A DNA stretch of 36,689 nt from Mongoliibacter ruber (GTDB taxonomy: Bacteria; Bacteroidota; Bacteroidia; Cytophagales; Cyclobacteriaceae): positions 1 through 36,689 of the forward strand of contig NZ_PVTR01000021.1 in NCBI RefSeq assembly GCF_003003005.1. Direction: 5' to 3'. A program made the position numbers and the translations under genes. Positions 1-7,022 of this stretch are shown here, piece by piece (within the stretch, counting starts at the first letter, position 1; the number at the start of each line of letters is the position of its first letter). The notes under the pieces were generated by a model. The model saw nothing but the letters and a program-made list of their open reading frames with translations, was not told the origin of the DNA and ran no database searches.

Positions 1-63
<63 letters not shown>

Positions 64-219
64 ATAGTTTGTTGTGACATATAAATATGCCTAGTCTTTT
101 CCTGACTCTTTAATTTTAGTAGCAAATGCTACTTCTGTGTTATTTTGTCTTCACCATTTCAATGAACTTTTTCCTTGCTTTCAAGGATTGTTTGGAGCTC
201 GTTTCTCCAAAAGCGAGTG

Positions 220-250
220 CAAATATCGGAGTTTATTTTTAAGAACCAAA
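220..250 (-). promoter_or_regulatory. rrn promoter P2 candidate (Bacteroidota type)
   Basis: On the minus strand, TTTG (250-247), 19 bases, then GATATTTG (227-220). The Bacteroidota primary-sigma consensus is TTTG/TTG near -33 and TAnnTTTG near -7 with about 19-21 bases between. The -7 box has one mismatch (G for the first T). The spacing equals that of the rpmH promoter at 3949-3979. The predicted start is near 213, leaving about 150 bases of leader before 16S. Confidence 0.5.
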
Positions 251-343
251 AACAAAATTAAAATAATTTATTTTTTTTTCTTCCAGTTGATTCAACTCCT
301 CAATTCAAATGTTTTTCCCGACGCTTTAGCCGAAATTGGAATG

Positions 344-374
344 CAAACTTATGTCTCTTTATGGGATTTAACAA
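344..374 (-). promoter_or_regulatory. rrn promoter P1 candidate (Bacteroidota type)
   Basis: On the minus strand, TTG (374-372), 20 bases, then TAAGTTTG (351-344), a perfect match to the TAnnTTTG -7 box of the Bacteroidota primary sigma factor. It lies about 120 bases upstream of the P2 candidate, so the rrn operon probably has tandem promoters. It sits just past the end of DUF2480, which is read in the same direction, so some read-through from that operon into rrn is possible. Confidence 0.55.
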
Positions 375-385
375 GCGCTTTACTC

Positions 386-421
386 AAAAAAAATTAAATA
401 ATTTTGCGGACACCATTCCGC
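386..421 (-). terminator. weak terminator candidate after DUF2480
   Basis: On the minus strand a 5-bp stem, GCGGA (421-417) with TCCGC (410-406), overlaps the DUF2480 stop codon. It is followed after about 12 bases by a run of eight T (393-386). The stem is short and the T run is displaced, so termination may be inefficient. It is the only terminator-like structure between this operon and the rrn promoters. Confidence 0.3.
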
Positions 422-930
422 TACTTTTTGCCAGCTTTGTACAAAGGAACTGTACTGCATGGCTCTCCATACATTATGGATTTCGCATATGGCTGAAGCA
501 GAGAGGTTACCCTTCCGTAAGCATACAAGGGGACTGGGAATTTACTGCAACCTTTGATCACGATTGGTCTATCTTGAAAAGACGCTATGTCAATTTTGAC
601 AAGTTCTTTTTCAAAAAGAAATTGTTCTAAAGCCATTAAATCTCCAACTACATATTCAACATCATGCTTTCCTAAATAAGTCCCCACGAGAATAAAAGCC
701 CAGTTTGGCACTATTGCATCTTCAGTACAGGTTATGGCGACTAGCTTACCGACCAACGAACTCCAATCAAATTCTTTCAATGCAGCTCTAAACTCCTTCT
801 CCTTCAAAACCAACCCTTGAAAAAGAAAATCTTTTAAATCAAAAATCACACGATTCTCTTTTCTGTAAAAATTTTCGAGATCGATCGTGGCAATTGGACT
901 ATTGGCAACTCTATTGATTATTTCGCTCAT
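421..930 (-). CDS. DUF2480 family protein
   Basis: A 169-aa cytoplasmic protein with no signal peptide or membrane segment. I recognise the DUF2480 family, a conserved Bacteroidota family of unknown function, from its near-invariant C-terminus VIKGCSKFPVP followed by SIMYGEPCSTVPLYK, and from the N-terminal NRVANSPIATIDLENFY. Two cysteines sit in the conserved KGCS and EPCS motifs. The ATG at 930 overlaps the tsaB stop by four bases, so the two are translationally coupled and this is the last gene of the rpmH operon. The biochemical role is unknown. The constant linkage to tRNA-modification and RNase P genes in this operon suggests housekeeping but is not evidence of function. Confidence 0.9.
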   Translation of the reverse strand: MSEIINRVANSPIATIDLENFYRKENRVIFDLKDFLFQGLVLKEKEFRAALKEFDWSSLVGKLVAITCTEDAIVPNWAFILVGTYLGKHDVEYVVGDLMALEQFLFEKELVKIDIASFQDRPIVIKGCSKFPVPLYAYGRVTSLLQPYAKSIMYGEPCSTVPLYKAGKK

Positions 931-1616
931 TGTAATAAGGGATTTTTCTTTGATTTGATAACTTGAAAATCTTTCAAGTAGTTCGGTTCAAAATAAGCCA
1001 AATCCTCAAACTCTCCCTTTTCAAATTTCTTGAATGCCAATTCACCAATAGTTCTTGCCGAGTTTTGAGAATCTAAAAAAACCGAATTGGAATGCTTCAA
1101 TATTTCTCGAAGCTTTTTCACTCCATCACCTAAAAAGATGACTTTCCCCTTTTCTAGATAACTTTCAAAGACATTTTCCTCTACTACTAATGGACTTAAA
1201 GGACGAACAATATTTAGGTCTTTATCATAAGTAGCTGTATAAACTTCCATTCTTCTGGCATCTATCATCGGTACTATCAAATCATTTACTTTACATGCAG
1301 TTGCAGCTTGCTTGGCTAAACCCTCTAATGTATCCACACCAATCAAAGGAAGGCCCAGTCCAAAAGACAAGCCTTTGGCTGTTGAAATACCTATTCTTAG
1401 CCCAGTGTAAGAGCCGGGGCCTTTTGAAACCCCAATAGCTTTTAGATCTCCTCTTTTACAACGCGTATCGTTTAAAACCTTATCAACCATGCCCATTATC
1501 AACTTACCATGGGAATTTGGTTCACAGCTTTCTGCCAGTCCGAGAAGTTCTCCTTTATCGTGAAGGGCTATTGAACACACATTTGTGGCAGTTTCAATCG
1601 AGAGAATTAATGACAT
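927..1616 (-). CDS. tsaB: tRNA threonylcarbamoyladenosine biosynthesis protein TsaB
   Basis: A 229-aa protein of the ASKHA fold (YeaZ/TsaB). TsaB is the scaffold that, with TsaD and TsaE, transfers the threonylcarbamoyl group made by TsaC to A37 of ANN-decoding tRNAs. It shows the family signatures ILSIETATNVCSIAL at the N-terminus and SKGPGSYTGLRIG at about residues 64-76. The length is typical. The ATG at 1616 lies three bases after the S41 protease stop, and its stop overlaps the DUF2480 start, so it is the fourth gene of the rpmH-rnpA-protease-tsaB-DUF2480 operon. TsaD and TsaE are not in the window. Confidence 0.95.
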   Translation of the reverse strand: MSLILSIETATNVCSIALHDKGELLGLAESCEPNSHGKLIMGMVDKVLNDTRCKRGDLKAIGVSKGPGSYTGLRIGISTAKGLSFGLGLPLIGVDTLEGLAKQAATACKVNDLIVPMIDARRMEVYTATYDKDLNIVRPLSPLVVEENVFESYLEKGKVIFLGDGVKKLREILKHSNSVFLDSQNSARTIGELAFKKFEKGEFEDLAYFEPNYLKDFQVIKSKKNPLLQ

Positions 1617-1619
1617 TTA

Positions 1620-3290
1620 TTAATTTTTACGTTTTGCCGTCGCTATTAATATATTTTTAAGTTCAGTTTGATCTGATAGCACTTTCAATGCTAGGTCAAT
1701 ATCTTCATCATCATATAAGGATGCCTCCACTACGCCTTCTTGGTAGTAGTACCTGGAAATAATCTCTTCTTTTAAGGCTGACTTTATTTCTTCTTGATAG
1801 GTGATTAGATCCTGCTCCTTATTATGACTTACCTTCTTTTTTAAGTCCTTTATAGTTGGTTGAATCTCTTCAAAATAGTTTTCTTTCTCCGCATATTTCA
1901 CCAAGTCATCAAGTGCTTTTTCCACATAGGTAGTGTAATCATACTCTTTACCTTCCAACCAAGACACAAAGTCTTTATAGATATCTTCACTTATCTGGAA
2001 ATCTGACGGAGCTCCAATAGAATTGTTTTGCCTGTAAAATTCATTTCCAAAATCAAAAACTAAACTTCTTGCCACTAAACTATAGGTGATCGGCGCATAA
2101 GACTTTGGCTCGATCATTCTGTCCGGCTCGATCCCTGCACCATCTTTAACAATTCTTCCGTTTTTTGTGGTAAACTCATTCCTTAATGAATCAGGAATAG
2201 AGCTTGAATTACCCATTTCATCCTTTTTACTGTAATCAATTGCCTGAATACATCTTCCACTAGGAATGTAGTACTTGGCAGTGGTTACTTTCACTTGTGA
2301 GTTGTAAGAAAGGGGCACAGTAGTCTGAACCAAACCTTTACCAAAGGTTTTTCTACCTATCAACACTGCTCTATCATAATCCTGTAAAGCTCCCGCTACA
2401 ATTTCAGCTGCTGAAGCACTCCTCTCATTAATAAGGACAACTAAAGGAATATCTTTGTCAAGCGGAGATTTTGTGGTTTTGTAAACAGCATTGACACTTT
2501 CCAGCTTACCAATAGTACTTACTACCTCTTTTCCTTTTGGAATAAACAGGTTGACTATTTCAACCGCTTCTTTAAGGATTCCTCCTGGGTTGTCTCTAAC
2601 GTCCAAAACCAACCTGGTAACACCTTGTGACTTGAGGTCTACCAATGCTTTTCGCACATCAGATGCAGCATTTGTTGTGAAGTCTGACAACTTTATATAG
2701 CCAGTTTGATCATCAATCTTTCCATAATATGGAACATTGCTGATGACAATCTTCCGTCTTGTCAGATTTACTGAAATGGTGTCTTCTCCCCTTTTCACTT
2801 GCACAAACACGTCTGTATTGGCAGGACCTTTCAAAAGTTTAGAAATATCTGCAGTTGCTTTCTCTACTACATTGACTGTATCTACTTTCAGAATTTCGTC
2901 ACCTATCCTTAGCCCTCCAGATTGGGCGGGAAAACCTTTGTACGGCATAAGAATCATGTTGGTGCCTGTTCTATTCCCTATCAATGCTCCCACACCACCG
3001 TACTCACCAGTGGTCATCAGTCTAAAATCATCCGAATTCTCTTCCGGAATATACTCAGTATAGGGGTCTAATTCTTCAAGCATGGCATTGATACCCACAG
3101 TCACCAAACTTTCCGCATCTATTTCATCAACATAATAGGAATCCAACTCCCTGACCAAAGAAGCGAAAATATCCAGGTTTTTGGCTATCGCAAAAAGCTT
3201 ATCGTTACGGTTGACAAATGAAAAAAGCAAAACTGCAATCAGTGCAGTACCTAGAACTGTAAAGAGCCTGTTTCTATTTTTGTTTATCAT
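1620..3290 (-). CDS. S41 family C-terminal processing peptidase (CtpA/Prc type)
   Basis: A 556-aa serine protease. One N-terminal hydrophobic segment (about residues 8-26) should anchor it in the inner membrane, with the rest in the periplasm. A PDZ domain follows at about 95-170, then the S41 catalytic domain (about 190-395) with NERSASAAE, in which Ser293 is the likely nucleophile, and FGKG, in which Lys318 is the general base 25 residues later, the spacing seen in CtpA proteases. A C-terminal extension of about 150 residues is predicted helical. The family trims or degrades periplasmic proteins from their C-termini. It overlaps rnpA by four bases (3287-3290) and precedes tsaB by three, placing a cell-envelope protease in a translation-related operon. 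Confidence 0.93.
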   Translation of the reverse strand: MINKNRNRLFTVLGTALIAVLLFSFVNRNDKLFAIAKNLDIFASLVRELDSYYVDEIDAESLVTVGINAMLEELDPYTEYIPEENSDDFRLMTTGEYGGVGALIGNRTGTNMILMPYKGFPAQSGGLRIGDEILKVDTVNVVEKATADISKLLKGPANTDVFVQVKRGEDTISVNLTRRKIVISNVPYYGKIDDQTGYIKLSDFTTNAASDVRKALVDLKSQGVTRLVLDVRDNPGGILKEAVEIVNLFIPKGKEVVSTIGKLESVNAVYKTTKSPLDKDIPLVVLINERSASAAEIVAGALQDYDRAVLIGRKTFGKGLVQTTVPLSYNSQVKVTTAKYYIPSGRCIQAIDYSKKDEMGNSSSIPDSLRNEFTTKNGRIVKDGAGIEPDRMIEPKSYAPITYSLVARSLVFDFGNEFYRQNNSIGAPSDFQISEDIYKDFVSWLEGKEYDYTTYVEKALDDLVKYAEKENYFEEIQPTIKDLKKKVSHNKEQDLITYQEEIKSALKEEIISRYYYQEGVVEASLYDDEDIDLALKVLSDQTELKNILIATAKRKN

Positions 3291-3676
3291 GGAAGTGGGT
3301 TTTGTTTGTCGGTGATTGAATTGATACGGTCGATGACTTTCAACACTCTTTTTTGAATATTCTGAAATGTATCGACTTCAGCAGAAACGTAGATCAACCC
3401 AATGAGTTTGTTATTTGCTGAAATGTTTTGAAGCTGATTCTTATTTAGCCTGTAAGCTTCTTTCATCCTTCTTTTGATGAAATTCCTATTTACGGCTTTC
3501 TTGATTTTCTTTTTAGAAACCGAAAAAAGTACCTGAACAGTTCCATTGTCCTCAACCGGCAAGTCTAAAACCAAGACTTTAAAGGGGTGTAAAAAAAAAG
3601 AGGAACCTTTATTAAAAAGTTCCTTTATTAACTTTTCAGAATGTAATCTCTCATTCTTTGTAAGTTTATAATTCAT
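3287..3676 (-). CDS. rnpA: ribonuclease P protein component
   Basis: RnpA is the protein subunit of RNase P, which removes the 5' leader from precursor tRNAs. The diagnostic basic motif RNFIKRRMKEAYR is present at about residues 65-77, with the N-terminal LTKNERLHSEKLIKELF typical of the family. I start it at the ATG at 3676 (129 aa): the frame can be extended to a TTG at 3697, but family members begin just before the K-x-ER-L motif. It lies 45 bases after rpmH, the classic rpmH-rnpA pairing, and its end overlaps the S41 protease start (ATGA). The usual next genes elsewhere, yidD/yidC, are absent. Confidence 0.95.
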   Translation of the reverse strand: MNYKLTKNERLHSEKLIKELFNKGSSFFLHPFKVLVLDLPVEDNGTVQVLFSVSKKKIKKAVNRNFIKRRMKEAYRLNKNQLQNISANNKLIGLIYVSAEVDTFQNIQKRVLKVIDRINSITDKQNPLP

Positions 3677-3721
3677 TGCATCTTGTTTACGTATCAAAGT
3701 ACGGAAATTAAGTGCTAAGAA

Positions 3722-3880
3722 TTACTTTTTCAATGTTTTTTCAGAAGAAACAGTTAGCTTATGCCTTCCTTTTGCTCTCCTTGACTTCAATACTCTTCTT
3801 CCGTTAGCAGTTGACATCCTTAGTCTAAAACCGTGCTTGTTTCTTCTTTTTCTACGAGAAGGCTGAAATGTTCTTTTCAT
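3722..3880 (-). CDS. rpmH: 50S ribosomal protein L34
   Basis: A 52-aa strongly basic protein, beginning [19 protein letters not shown] and continuing [19 protein letters not shown]. This is the unmistakable L34 signature. The ATG is at 3880 and the TAA at 3724-3722. It belongs to the large ribosomal subunit near the 23S rRNA. It leads the operon, with a near-perfect Bacteroidota promoter (3949-3979) about 70 bases upstream and a leader of about 60 bases. The C-terminal tail ([11 protein letters not shown]) is somewhat longer than the shortest family members. Confidence 0.98.
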   Translation of the reverse strand: MKRTFQPSRRKRRNKHGFRLRMSTANGRRVLKSRRAKGRHKLTVSSEKTLKK

Positions 3881-3948
3881 GACGATATACTTTTAATATT
3901 TTTTGCTTTCCTAAATGTTCCTTTCAAAGGTTATCCTTTAAAGGACTG

Positions 3949-3979
3949 CAAAGATAGATAGCTTTTTTTTATTTACAAA
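3949..3979 (-). promoter_or_regulatory. promoter of the rpmH-rnpA operon
   Basis: On the minus strand, TTTG (3979-3976), exactly 19 bases, then TATCTTTG (3956-3949). Both boxes match the Bacteroidota primary-sigma consensus (-33 TTTG, -7 TAnnTTTG) perfectly. Transcription should start near 3942, leaving a leader of about 60 bases before the L34 start codon. It is the best promoter match found by eye in the window and supports assigning the organism to Bacteroidota. Confidence 0.75.
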
Positions 3980-3988
3980 CGAGGCGTT

Positions 3989-3996
3989 TACTTTTG
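3989..3996 (+). promoter_or_regulatory. -7 box candidate for the M61 peptidase gene
   Basis: TACTTTTG matches the TAnnTTTG -7 consensus and lies 22 bases before the M61 start codon. No clear TTG lies at the expected -33 distance; a T run occupies it instead. If used, the site is back-to-back with the rpmH promoter, about 33 bases from its -7 box, so the two promoters would share their upstream region. Confidence 0.4.
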
Positions 3997-4018
3997 TTAC
4001 AGTCAAGCTGTTTGAAAA

Positions 4019-5677
4019 ATGAAGTATTATATAAAACGAATATCAAATGTATCTCAATTTATCCAAATATCCTTACACATACATTGTGAGCAAAATGAGC
4101 GTGTAAAGCTACAATTAGCCACTTGGAGACCTGGACGATACGAAATTGCCAATTTTGCGAAAAATATAAGGTCTTTTGAAATCAAAATAAATGGAGGGAA
4201 AATACCTCATAAAAAAATAAGCAAAGATTGTTGGGTTTTTGAGTCAACTGCTGAAAATGAGTATGAAATCTGCTATGAATTCTATTGTGCTAAAATGGAT
4301 GCAGGTAGCTGCTGGTCAGATGATGAAATGTTATATCTAAACTTTAGCAATTTTATTTTTGAAATTCAGGGCCGGGAAAAAGAAGATATCGAAATAGAAA
4401 TAGATTACCCCAACAATTATAAAGTGGCTACTGCCTTGCCATTGATATCAGGAAATAATTGGAAAGCCGATGGATACCAACACGCCATGGACAGTCCATG
4501 GGTCGCAGGCAAGCATGTCTCGCACCAGTCATATACTGTAGGGGGTTCTAAATTTCATTTGTGGTGGATTGGAGATATACATTTTTCAAGTTTGGATGTT
4601 TTGAAAGTTTTTCAGGAATTCACCAAAAAGATGATAGAAGACTTCCAAGATTTTCCGGCATCCGATTATCATTTTATTAATATACTTCTTCCATATAAGC
4701 ATTATCATGGTGTGGAGCATAGATTCTCCACTGTCATCACCATAGGACCAGCTATTGATTTGGCAAAAAAAGAATTGCTAGATGAGCTAATTGGGGTGAG
4801 TTCTCATGAGCTATATCACTTTTGGAATGTCTGCAGGATTAGGCCAAAAGAAATTCTAGAATATGATCTATCCAAGGAAGTGTTGCTAGATTCTGGCTAC
4901 ATCTTAGAGGGGATTACAACTTATATGGGTGACTATTACCTCTTAAAGTCAGGATATTTTTCATTATCGGATTATTTGAAAATTTTAGAAAAACAAATCC
5001 AAAAAGAATCTGATAACCTCGGATGGAGAAATGAGACAATTGTTGATTCCAGTTGTAATTTATGGCTCGATGGATACACAGCCGGTATACCTGAGGATAA
5101 GGTCAATATTTATAACAGAGGAGCTCTTATTTCTTTCTGCCTTGATACCTCTTTAAAAAAGGCTGGTTCTGGACTCCATGTCATCATGAAAAAACTTTGG
5201 GAAGATTTCGGGAAATCAGGAAAAGGTTACCAACTCAAAGACTTTATAAATATAGTTCAGCATCACTCCGAAGAATCCTACAGGTTGATAAATCAACTTT
5301 TGTATGAAAAGGTTGACCTCATACCAATCCTAAAAAAATATCTGGCGGAAACTGGAATCCAATTAGAAGAGCACTTTGATAAAAACGCCCTTTTACATGT
5401 GTTTGGAATTAGGATAGATGAAAACAAGCAGATCAAACAAGTGCATCCTGATTCTGCGGCGTATTACTCCTTTATGGCAGGAGATGAGTTACTCATGAAA
5501 AATGGTGAAAAGATTAGCAAAGGAGAATGTTTGGAGTTAAGTCCCGGTGATGTCTTCAAGGTAAAGCGATACGGTAGAAAAATAGATGTTTTCATTGAAA
5601 AAGAACATCGCCAATTTTTCCCAAGAATGTCTTTATCGGTAGCAGAGCAAAAAACCATCAAGAATACAAAGAATTGA
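4019..5677 (+). CDS. M61 family metallopeptidase (glycyl aminopeptidase-like) with PDZ domain
   Basis: A 552-aa protein. The N-terminal third (about 1-170) is the beta-rich M61 N domain. The catalytic domain carries HELYH (His263, Glu264, His267), a zinc-binding HExxH motif, followed by FWNVCRIRP and by LEGITTYMGDYY, where Glu297 is the likely third zinc ligand. A PDZ-like domain occupies about 455-525. The archetype is the glycyl aminopeptidase of Sphingomonas. No signal peptide is visible, so it is predicted cytoplasmic. The ATG at 4019 is divergent from rpmH. It stands about 70 bases ahead of the DoxX gene, possibly co-transcribed. The natural substrate is unknown. Confidence 0.9.
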   Translation: MKYYIKRISNVSQFIQISLHIHCEQNERVKLQLATWRPGRYEIANFAKNIRSFEIKINGGKIPHKKISKDCWVFESTAENEYEICYEFYCAKMDAGSCWSDDEMLYLNFSNFIFEIQGREKEDIEIEIDYPNNYKVATALPLISGNNWKADGYQHAMDSPWVAGKHVSHQSYTVGGSKFHLWWIGDIHFSSLDVLKVFQEFTKKMIEDFQDFPASDYHFINILLPYKHYHGVEHRFSTVITIGPAIDLAKKELLDELIGVSSHELYHFWNVCRIRPKEILEYDLSKEVLLDSGYILEGITTYMGDYYLLKSGYFSLSDYLKILEKQIQKESDNLGWRNETIVDSSCNLWLDGYTAGIPEDKVNIYNRGALISFCLDTSLKKAGSGLHVIMKKLWEDFGKSGKGYQLKDFINIVQHHSEESYRLINQLLYEKVDLIPILKKYLAETGIQLEEHFDKNALLHVFGIRIDENKQIKQVHPDSAAYYSFMAGDELLMKNGEKISKGECLELSPGDVFKVKRYGRKIDVFIEKEHRQFFPRMSLSVAEQKTIKNTKN

Positions 5678-5750
5678 TTTTCAGGTGATTTAGAGGATTA
5701 TAAGTTAATTTTTGCTAAATTAATGCTTGTTGAACCAAACCCAAAAAGCT

Positions 5751-6194
5751 ATGACACTCACCGCAAAAATCGAAAGATGGGCGGATACCCATCATCCTGT
5801 TTGGATAGATTATGTCCGAATTGTATTAGGTTTATTCATCCTATTAAAAGGCATCTTGTTTATTTCAAACACCGAAGCCTTACTTCAATCTGCAGCCAAT
5901 GTAGACTTGGCTTTCTTTAATATGGCCTTGGCGCATTATGTAGCTTTCGCTCACTTGGTAGGAGGAATATTGATTGCATTTGGTCTGTTGACAAGATTTG
6001 CCATCCTCTTTCAAATCCCAATTCTATTTTTCGCTGTGTTCTTTGTAAACATCAAGCAAGGTTTTCTTTCAGTGAGCAATAACCTTGAATTTGAACTATC
6101 CATTTTAGTATTGATCTTATTAATGGCTTTTTTAGTCTATGGATCCGGAAAGTTTTCGGTGGACAACTGGATGAAAGAGCATCCAAATGAATAA
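5751..6194 (+). CDS. DoxX family membrane protein
   Basis: A 147-aa integral membrane protein with four predicted transmembrane helices (around residues 20-40, 58-80, 84-104 and 114-134) and the DoxX-type features VRIVLGLFILLKG, AHLVGGILIAFGLLTR and a short polar C-terminus. DoxX-like proteins are small inner-membrane proteins linked in some bacteria to thiol or redox processes; the role here is unknown. I use the ATG at 5751 (MTLTAKIERWAD) rather than an upstream TTG at 5727, which would add eight unconserved residues. It converges on the next gene at a shared terminator hairpin. Confidence 0.87.
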   Translation: MTLTAKIERWADTHHPVWIDYVRIVLGLFILLKGILFISNTEALLQSAANVDLAFFNMALAHYVAFAHLVGGILIAFGLLTRFAILFQIPILFFAVFFVNIKQGFLSVSNNLEFELSILVLILLMAFLVYGSGKFSVDNWMKEHPNE

Positions 6195-6220
6195 AAAAAG
6201 GGGAGCTTGAAGCTCCCCTA
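6192..6220 (-). terminator. terminator between DoxX and the M16-domain paralogue
   Basis: The hairpin GGGGAGCTT (6200-6208) with AAGCTCCCC (6210-6218) is a near-perfect palindrome of about 8-9 bp. Read leftward it is followed by seven T (plus-strand A run 6193-6199), the pattern of an intrinsic terminator for the gene at 6228-6962. Read rightward the T run is weak, but it may also serve the convergent DoxX gene. Confidence 0.8.
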
Positions 6221-6227
6221 AAAAGTT

Positions 6228-6962
6228 TTACTTGAAATCTTCATCAGTCAAATCCTGATTGAATTTCAGAGAAGTCACTTTGGTTTCAAGTGCCATTGGC
6301 ATCATTGGATTTTTGATTGTCATTTTCATTGGAAACAATACCCCATCCATTTCTTCATAGTCACTATAGGTGATATCTCCTGCAGCTTCAGAACTAGTTC
6401 TTAATTTCAACCCAGACTCAACTGAGTAATACTCTACAGTTTTCATATTATCAGCTGTGGTAATCACTAACTTATACGCTTCTTCACCGTCAATATCCTC
6501 GGTTCCTTGAGCTTCCAAATCGTAACCCATTGCTTCATAATGCTCCTCTGGAAAAACATATACTTGTGCTTTTAGAGACTGCACCATTTCATCAGGAATA
6601 TCTTGCTGCTGTCCCATCGCAATGATGGTCGCTTTCCCATTTAGTAAAACTGTCCTTTGGGCTACATTCCCCATGACGGAGGTTTCTTGAACCATCCTTT
6701 CATTTTCACTATCAGAAATACCTTTGATTTTGATCACTGTCCCTTGCATTTCTGCCTCCATGGTGACAATTGAATTTTTTATTTTAGAAACATTTTCTTT
6801 GCCGCCAACTGCTTTGATGTAATTCGCAATTATGGTGGATGGATCATTTTCAAGGTTTTTTTCAGATTTTGTTTCAGAAAAATCTGAGCCGATACTTACA
6901 GTACTATTGGTGAATAGAAAACCAAGAGCCAACGCAACAATTAAAAGATTTGTCTTTTTCAT
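6228..6962 (-). CDS. secreted protein, stand-alone paralogue of the M16 peptidase C-terminal domain
   Basis: A 244-aa exported protein starting at the ATG at 6962 (MKKTNLLIVALALGFLF signal peptide). The frame extends to 7019, but those 19 residues precede a perfect signal sequence. After the signal, residues from about 44 to the end align along their length with the last ~210 residues of the adjacent M16 protein (7023-9065). Shared motifs in the same order include NYIKAVGG / NYLEAIGG, MGNVA, GKAT, AMGQ, FPEEHYEAMGY / FPELHYEMMGY, YYSVESGLKL / YYSVDSGLKL and SDYEE. The fold resembles the periplasmic lipid- or lipoprotein-carrier type (LolA-like), but that is inference. It lies 60 bases downstream of the M16 gene and is probably co-transcribed. 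Confidence 0.8.
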   Translation of the reverse strand: MKKTNLLIVALALGFLFTNSTVSIGSDFSETKSEKNLENDPSTIIANYIKAVGGKENVSKIKNSIVTMEAEMQGTVIKIKGISDSENERMVQETSVMGNVAQRTVLLNGKATIIAMGQQQDIPDEMVQSLKAQVYVFPEEHYEAMGYDLEAQGTEDIDGEEAYKLVITTADNMKTVEYYSVESGLKLRTSSEAAGDITYSDYEEMDGVLFPMKMTIKNPMMPMALETKVTSLKFNQDLTDEDFK

Positions 6963-7022
6963 AAATTTAATTTTACGGTTATAAAAAATATAGGGAGAAT
7001 CAATTCTCCCTATATGCAATCA

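Larger units (their letters stand above)
64..420 (-). other. rrn upstream region: tandem promoters and 16S leader
   Basis: This 357-base stretch lies between the DUF2480 stop and the 16S start and carries no credible gene; short open frames across it have no recognisable product. Read leftward it holds two promoter-like sites (entries at 344-374 and 220-250) and about 150 bases of leader before mature 16S. The leader just before 16S contains an AT-rich segment (61-100) that probably pairs with sequence beyond the 16S 3' end for RNase III processing; that pairing partner is outside the window. Confidence 0.6.

Noticed and set aside
137-630. Two rightward open frames (86 and 89 aa) across the rrn leader and the end of DUF2480.
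   Set aside because: They cover the rrn promoters and the antisense of DUF2480, have low-complexity Phe/Lys-rich translations and no recognisable product.
3722-3880. rpmH-rnpA as a marker for a replication origin nearby.
   Set aside because: No dnaA, no DnaA-box cluster and no yidC/mnmE genes are seen here; in Bacteroidota this pair is not reliably near oriC.
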